Shown in pieces: positions 59,369 to 64,000 of a DNA stretch of 64,000 bases. The notes beneath the pieces were generated by a model that did no database searches, was not told where the DNA came from, and saw only the letters and a list, made by a program, of their open reading frames with translations. Source of the stretch: Ohtaekwangia koreensis (GTDB lineage Bacteria > Bacteroidota > Bacteroidia > Cytophagales > Cyclobacteriaceae); the NCBI RefSeq assembly GCF_900167975.1, contig NZ_FUZU01000004.1, positions 558,001 through 622,000 of the forward strand, given 5' to 3'. The position numbers were made by a program, and so were the translations under genes. Numbering within the stretch: the stretch's first letter is position 1; each line of letters begins with the position of its first letter.

Positions 59369-60073
59369 CTATATACGTGCCCGTACTCTCTTATAAAAAC
59401 GTCCCTTCCGAACTGTTCTTTTTTCTCCGGCATAATATAGTCCAATAGCAAACAACGCATTCTTAATAATGTTGTTCAGGTTATGAAATACCCACACTGC
59501 CTGGATCTCTACTTCTTTCAGGTTCTCAAAAATGAATGTACCGAAGACCAGGATAAAGAGGTTAAAACTAAAATAATATGCTACTGCTGTGTTGATCCAG
59601 AAAAAAGGTAGTCGCCTGATGCTTGATATCGGTATTGTATTTAATAAATGGTCATAATAAATAACTGAATAGCCTATTGCTAAAATACCGCATAAGGTTG
59701 CAACATAGCTTTGCAACGTGCCAAACCCCTGGATGTAACAGCAGTCAAGAATAAAAAAAGCAAAAGTGACTCCGAAAAAAGAATATATAGAGTGTTTTGT
59801 GCTGCGCAGCAAGCGCGCATACATCAGGCTTATGATTCCGAAACTAACTATAAAATAAAGATTGATTACCGGTATATTGGATATTCCATAGTGAGCTAAA
59901 ATAAAACTTCCAGCATCCGCTATCACAGAAACTAAAAATAGAATTCCCAATAACCGGTATTGCCTGAACTTTAAAATGTGTCTCTTCCTCAAGAGGAAAT
60001 AACCAGGCACAACGATTGAAAAGTAAGATATATAGATAAGTGCCCGGGAAATCTGGAGCACCATCTCGCTCAT
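59369..60073 (-). CDS. Multi-helix membrane protein, unknown function
   Basis: A 234-residue integral membrane protein with seven hydrophobic helices (for example IYISYFSIVVPGYFLL, LLGILFLVSVIADAGSFIL, FWINTAVAYYFSFNLFILVF) and a basic C-terminus (KRTVRKGRFYKRVRARI). The 7-helix module resembles sensor domains of some Bacteroidota kinases but no kinase domain follows. The start at 60073 overlaps the preceding stop as TAATG; in-frame starts at 60085 and 60097 are alternatives. Confidence 0.72.
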   Translation of the reverse strand: MSEMVLQISRALIYISYFSIVVPGYFLLRKRHILKFRQYRLLGILFLVSVIADAGSFILAHYGISNIPVINLYFIVSFGIISLMYARLLRSTKHSIYSFFGVTFAFFILDCCYIQGFGTLQSYVATLCGILAIGYSVIYYDHLLNTIPISSIRRLPFFWINTAVAYYFSFNLFILVFGTFIFENLKEVEIQAVWVFHNLNNIIKNALFAIGLYYAGEKRTVRKGRFYKRVRARI

Positions 60074-60759
60074 TACTTCGGACATACTGGCGGGCATGGT
60101 GAAGATGCATCTTCAAAACCAGACTTAGCGGCAGTTTTACCATTACTCGCAGCAGCAGATTTAGTGCTGAGAAGTAATTGTGGATTGTTGTTGTCATCGG
60201 CAGCAAAGGCAATCAATATATCGGAGGTACCATTCGCCCACAAACGCGAAAAAGTATTTTGACCAAAAAAATGCGACTGAACTGAACCTGTATAATTTGA
60301 TATCCACTGTTGAGCCGTTTTCCAGCTTATATTTCCATTCTGCGTATACACTACGTTAGGTTTGATCCGCTTTCCCTTACTATCTACGCCAATAGGAAGG
60401 ATGTGCAGTCGCTTCTGAAAATCTAAAGCATATACAAGGCTCACTCCTACAGGACTTCCATTATTCAAAACAGCTTTAAGCGAAGTCGCATTGATGGTAT
60501 AGGTTCCACTTTTATCTGCACAGGGGCTTTCATAGTTCTCGATCCAGCGTTGGCCCAAAGTATATTCAATGGGTGCGCCTACAGTACTGTTAAATTGATT
60601 GGACTCACCACTCCTGGCGGCATCATCGCCTACCGATACAGAGCTACTGGTGACGTTCGTAGATTCATCTTTTACCGGTACGTTTTGTTCAACACAGGCA
60701 AAGCAGCTTATTGCCATCACAGCGAAAGTAATTCTTAGAGAGGTAAAATTTGAGATCAT
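60073..60759 (-). CDS. Lipoprotein of unknown function
   Basis: A 228-residue protein with a signal peptide and lipobox (ITFAVMAISCFAC, lipidated Cys about 22). A Ser/Thr-rich linker follows, then a soluble domain with QRWIENYESPCADKSGTYTI and AQQWISNYTGSVQSHFFGQN, and a Cys-Pro tail (SPCPPVCPK). The two W-I-x-N-Y segments suggest an internal duplication. It overlaps the following membrane-protein gene by one base, so they form an operon and may act together. Start at 60759; 60789 is the alternative. Confidence 0.72.
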   Translation of the reverse strand: MISNFTSLRITFAVMAISCFACVEQNVPVKDESTNVTSSSVSVGDDAARSGESNQFNSTVGAPIEYTLGQRWIENYESPCADKSGTYTINATSLKAVLNNGSPVGVSLVYALDFQKRLHILPIGVDSKGKRIKPNVVYTQNGNISWKTAQQWISNYTGSVQSHFFGQNTFSRLWANGTSDILIAFAADDNNNPQLLLSTKSAAASNGKTAAKSGFEDASSPCPPVCPK

Positions 60760-61166
60760 AGTAGATTGATTATCTACAAGTATATTCAATTAATGATCAT
60801 AAAAATACACCCCATTGATTAGGTATATATCTGCCGTTATACCATGTACTATAATTACCTGTACAGTTATTATATATATACTACCCTAATTAGGGACACA
60901 CACTGAATTATTCATGGCATTTAATTCAAAAATAATTCCAAACTATTTTGAAATTATCTTCAGTTCGTCTTCATTCTCAACCCTAATTATGTGCAACATT
61001 ATCCACGTGCGGATTTTATCTGGACATTCCTTCCGAGAAAAGACGTTGAAAGGAATGCAATACCTCTCTACCAAAGCCGGACGTAGTTTTCACTACGACA
61101 ACAGTAGATTCGACTACATCTGTTTTTTTGATACTGCTGAGCTTTGCAATACAAAAAACAGAAACA
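60760..61166. other. Divergent intergenic region, AT-rich, with palindrome
   Basis: Between the lipoprotein gene and the NmrA-like gene. It contains runs of TATATA, CCTGTACAG, and the perfect palindrome CCCTAATTAGGG (60884-60895). No ORF with coding character was seen; promoters for both divergent genes must lie here. Confidence 0.55.
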
Positions 61167-62063
61167 ATGAAAATAATAGTAACAGGTTCATTAGGCAACA
61201 TCAGCAAACCGCTAACAAAAGAGTTGGTACAAAAAGGGCACGCGATTACCGTGATCAGCAGTAAACCCGAAAAACAAAAAGACATTGAGGCACTTGGTGC
61301 GACTGCCGCCATTGGCACCGTGGAAGACATTGATTTTCTAACCACAACTTTTACCGGTGCAGATGCGGTATACTGTATGCTGCCTCCTAACGATTACTTC
61401 AATCAAGACCTCGACCTGGTAGCATACTACCAAAGAATAGGAAGTAACTATGCACAAGCTATTCAACAGGCTGCCGTAAAGCGTGTGGTTCACCTGAGTA
61501 GTATCGGTGCGCACCTTGACAAGGACTCTGGTATAATTCTGGGTCATCACCATGTAGAGAATATTCTGAAAGAATTATCGGGTGTGGGCATTACACATAT
61601 GCGTCCTACCTATTTCTACTACAATTTATACAACTATATACCGATGATAAAAAACGTTGGTTCTATAGCAGCAAATTATGGTGGCGAAGACAAAGTAGTG
61701 ATGGTTTCTCCCATAGATATAGCTGCTGCGATTGCGGAAGAAATTGTAACACCGCTTACGGGCAGAAAAATACGCTATGTATCCAGTGACGAACGTACCT
61801 GTAATGAAATCGCAAGTATACTAGGCGTTGCCATTGGTAGACCTGATTTGAAATGGACTACTATTACTAACGAACAAATGCTCAGCAGTTTAGAAGCAGT
61901 GGGAATGTCGCCAATGATAGCTCCTGATTTTGTTGAAATGTATGCAAGCCTTCACAACGGCAAACTGTCGGAAGACTATTATAAAAATAAACCAGCTGTT
62001 GAAGGAAAAATTAAAGTGACAGATTTTGCAAAGGAATTTGCTGCGATTTTTAAACAAGATTAA
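61167..62063 (+). CDS. NmrA-like NAD(P)-binding oxidoreductase
   Basis: A 298-residue atypical SDR. The start MKIIVTGSLGNISKPLTKEL contains the Rossmann glycine motif. Then DIEALGATAAIGTVEDIDFL, AVYCMLPP, VVHLSSIGAHLDKDSG and MRPTYFYYNLYNYIPMI follow, as in NmrA/YtfG-type proteins. These bind NAD(P) and act as sensors or quinone reductases. An in-frame start at 61128 is rejected in favour of the ATG at the Rossmann strand. It lies 12 nt before an AraC regulator gene. Confidence 0.88.
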   Translation: MKIIVTGSLGNISKPLTKELVQKGHAITVISSKPEKQKDIEALGATAAIGTVEDIDFLTTTFTGADAVYCMLPPNDYFNQDLDLVAYYQRIGSNYAQAIQQAAVKRVVHLSSIGAHLDKDSGIILGHHHVENILKELSGVGITHMRPTYFYYNLYNYIPMIKNVGSIAANYGGEDKVVMVSPIDIAAAIAEEIVTPLTGRKIRYVSSDERTCNEIASILGVAIGRPDLKWTTITNEQMLSSLEAVGMSPMIAPDFVEMYASLHNGKLSEDYYKNKPAVEGKIKVTDFAKEFAAIFKQD

Positions 62064-62075
62064 CTATATTTTGGT

Positions 62076-62996
62076 ATGGCAGGCTTGCAACTTCAACGGG
62101 TTAAAACGATAACCGACTATCATAGGCTCAGAGGTTTACCGAAACCGGAACATCCACTTGTCAGTGTGGTCAATTATGAAACGGTCAAACAGTCAACAGC
62201 TGATAATGCGACACGTTGGGTCTTCGATTTTTATTCTATATCCCTGAAAAGGAATATGCACGCGAAGATGAAATACGGTCAGCAGGAATATGACTTTGAT
62301 GAGGGCACTATGTTTTTTATGGCACCTGGCCAGGTATTTGGAATTGAAGTTGGAGAAAACCAAGATCCAAAACGATCGGGGTGGATTTTACTGATCCATC
62401 CGGATTTCTTTTGGAATACACCATTGGCCAAAACTATCAAGCAGTATGAATATTTCGGTTATGCTGCTAACGAAGCGCTGTTCACTTCAGACAAAGAAGA
62501 AGCAATGCTCGCAAACATTGTACAAAACATTGAGCAAGAGTATCGCTCGAACATGGATAAATTTAGTCAGATGGTGATCATCTCCCATATTGAATTGTTA
62601 CTCACCTATGCGGATAGATTTTATCACCGTCAGTTTTTCACTCGAAAAATAGCCAACCATAAAATTCTGGATCGTCTTGAAAATATTCTCACAGAGTATT
62701 TTCAAGACGATGATCTGATAAAAAAAGGGTTACCCACTGTTCAATACATTGCCGAACAACTCAATGTATCCCCTAACTATTTAAGCGGATTGCTAAAAGT
62801 ATTAACCGGGCAAAGTACGCAACAGCATATACATGATAAGTTGATTGAAAAAGCTAAAGAGAAATTATCCACTACCAATTTATCAATAAGCGAAATTGCC
62901 TATAGGCTAGGCTTCGAACATCCACAATCGTTCAGCAAGCTGTTCAAAACCAAAACCAATCTTTCACCTTTGGATTTCAGGCAGTCGTTTAATTGA
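62076..62996 (+). CDS. AraC-family transcriptional regulator
   Basis: A 306-residue regulator: an N-terminal cupin-like sensing domain (YDFDEGTMFFMAPGQVFGIE) and a C-terminal AraC DNA-binding domain with two helix-turn-helix units (VQYIAEQLNVSPNYLSGLLK and LSISEIAYRLGFEHPQSFSK, ending LFKTKTNLSPLDFRQSF). It is 12 nt downstream of the NmrA-like gene and probably co-transcribed, so it may regulate that operon. Confidence 0.92.
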   Translation: MAGLQLQRVKTITDYHRLRGLPKPEHPLVSVVNYETVKQSTADNATRWVFDFYSISLKRNMHAKMKYGQQEYDFDEGTMFFMAPGQVFGIEVGENQDPKRSGWILLIHPDFFWNTPLAKTIKQYEYFGYAANEALFTSDKEEAMLANIVQNIEQEYRSNMDKFSQMVIISHIELLLTYADRFYHRQFFTRKIANHKILDRLENILTEYFQDDDLIKKGLPTVQYIAEQLNVSPNYLSGLLKVLTGQSTQQHIHDKLIEKAKEKLSTTNLSISEIAYRLGFEHPQSFSKLFKTKTNLSPLDFRQSFN

Positions 62997-63167
62997 GGTA
63001 GCTTATTTTTAGATAGTATATATCTATTTTTCCTTGTGACCCGAGATCCAGATTTAAAAACAACGAGTTAATTTGTATTGATGATAGACGAAATTATATC
63101 TCAAAGTCGACCTAACAAATAAGAAGAAGGTTATCGACTTCCTAAATGGAGAAGCGTAAAATACAGA

Positions 63168-63923
63168 ATGAGCAACGACATTGAATATAAAATGGTAAAG
63201 CCGGATGCATCGCTTTCTGAATTTGTAGAAAGTTTCTGGATGCTGACAAATCACTCGGAGAATGCGCGGGAGATTATTGTTTTACCCGATGGAAGAGTCG
63301 ATATCATATTTGCGTATTCGGCAACAGAGCCCTTTGGGGCAAGCCTCGTTGGATTGGAAAGTCAGCCCAGTAAAATAATGTTCTCGCCCGGAAGCATCAT
63401 GTTTGCGGTAAGCCTTAAACTGCTGGCCATTGAATATATACTCGATATAGATATACCGCACTTACTAAACCATGGCCAACACTTACTTTCAGGCTTTTGG
63501 GAAATTACACGCGAAGACTTGAATAACTTTGATGATTTCTGTAAAAAAGTATCAACCAAACTGAGTGCCTTACGAAAAGAAAACGTTGATCCCCGAAAAC
63601 AGAAACTCTTTGAACTGATGTATACATCGAAAGGCTCGCTCACCGTAAAAGAAATGTCCGATCAAGTGCATTGGAGTAGCCGGCAAATAAACCGTTACTT
63701 TAGTCAGTTGTTCGGCCTCTCGCTCAAAGCGTACTGTAACATTTTACGCTTCAGGGCTTCTTTCCAACATATAAAAGAAGGCAAGCTTTTCCCAGAACAA
63801 AACTTTACCGATCAGGCGCATTTTATAAAGGAGATAAAGAAATTCTCCGGTGTGCTACCCAAAGAATTATCCAAAAACAAAGACGACCGATTTATACAAT
63901 TTTCAACCTTGACGAAGAAATAG
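63168..63923 (+). CDS. AraC-type regulator with DUF6597-like N-terminus
   Basis: A 251-residue protein. The N-terminal part (YKMVKPDASLSEFVESFWML, then EIIVLPDGRVDIIFAY and SPGSIMFAVSLKLLAIEYIL) is the DUF6597-type sensor. The C-terminal AraC domain has LTVKEMSDQVHWSSRQINRY and FTDQAHFIKEIKKFSGVLPK. It is followed after 30 nt by a flavoprotein gene, its probable target. Confidence 0.88.
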   Translation: MSNDIEYKMVKPDASLSEFVESFWMLTNHSENAREIIVLPDGRVDIIFAYSATEPFGASLVGLESQPSKIMFSPGSIMFAVSLKLLAIEYILDIDIPHLLNHGQHLLSGFWEITREDLNNFDDFCKKVSTKLSALRKENVDPRKQKLFELMYTSKGSLTVKEMSDQVHWSSRQINRYFSQLFGLSLKAYCNILRFRASFQHIKEGKLFPEQNFTDQAHFIKEIKKFSGVLPKELSKNKDDRFIQFSTLTKK

Positions 63924-63953
63924 TTTTGTGTCATCACAAACTATTCTTTCAAT

Positions 63954-64000
63954 ATGTTGATCCAAAACAAGAAGATTGCAATTATCGGTGGCGGTCCCGG
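63954..64000 (+). CDS. FAD-dependent oxidoreductase, 5' end only
   Basis: The last 47 bases encode MLIQNKKIAIIGGGPG, the N-terminal dinucleotide-binding strand and glycine motif of an FAD-dependent monooxygenase or oxidoreductase. The rest lies outside the window. It follows an AraC-type regulator by 30 nt. Confidence 0.75.
   Translation, partial: MLIQNKKIAIIGGGP

Overview
The window reads as a chromosomal segment of a Bacteroidota bacterium, most likely of the order Cytophagales. This is inferred from gene content: a THX-type small ribosomal protein, ~800-residue MacB/FtsX-type ABC permeases, a Lhr-like ligase-associated helicase, a TonB-dependent receptor with an N-terminal carboxypeptidase-like domain, an L-fucose oxidation cluster, a fused CrtY-type lycopene cyclase, and almost no Shine-Dalgarno sequences. 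No rRNA, tRNA or CRISPR array was seen. Both strands are unusually rich in TATA-type words.

Layout. (1) 1-5.6 kb, minus strand: tryptophan operon trpE-G-D-C-F-B (trpB runs off the left edge), preceded by a transcription attenuator. It has an 18-codon leader peptide with three consecutive Trp codons, a competing antiterminator arm and a strong intrinsic terminator, and it starts 3 nt after the gene for ribosomal protein THX. (2) 5.7-15.4 kb: conserved hypothetical proteins, a secreted metallophosphoesterase fused to an outer-membrane barrel, an HD-domain protein fused to a Pycsar-type transmembrane effector domain, a GNAT acetyltransferase and the Lhr-like helicase. (3) 15.4-23.3 kb, plus strand: a light-response and carotenoid module. 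A MerR regulator with both cobalamin-binding signatures of CarH and an ECF sigma factor precede crtI, crtB, idi, a photolyase, an SRPBCC protein, crtZ and lycopene cyclase, enough to make zeaxanthin from isoprenoid precursors. (4) 23.3-24.4 kb: AlkB and a Lys-rich small protein. (5) 24.5-34.9 kb: an ABC efflux/FtsX system (two permeases, ATPase, HlyD-like adaptor) divergent from an NtrC-type regulator and its histidine kinase; a sigma-54-like promoter and palindromes lie between them. (6) 34.9-36.8 kb: TetR regulator and fabF behind a 24-bp perfect palindrome. (7) 36.9-42.0 kb: non-phosphorylative L-fucose catabolism (mutarotase, FucP transporter, two SDRs, lactonase, FAH-family hydrolase).

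(8) 42-58 kb is an accessory region full of wreckage. It holds a frameshifted membrane gene, a REP-associated (Y1/HUH-type) transposase and an internally deleted relic of it on either side of an HNH nuclease, four copies (one partly duplicated) of a ~155-bp element with 27-bp hairpin-forming terminal inverted repeats, genes cut by those elements (the transposase itself, a lipoprotein, a PepSY protein), several decayed genes, and a short run of small genes each followed by an integron attC-like palindrome. Intact genes here include a solute-binding protein, a ParB-like/YwqK-repeat protein, a TonB-dependent siderophore receptor and an extra methionine aminopeptidase. (9) 58.4-64 kb: a secreted esterase, a lipoprotein/membrane-protein pair, an NmrA-like oxidoreductase with an AraC regulator, a second AraC regulator, and the first bases of a flavoprotein gene.

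All functional names come from reading motifs by eye; no database search was run.
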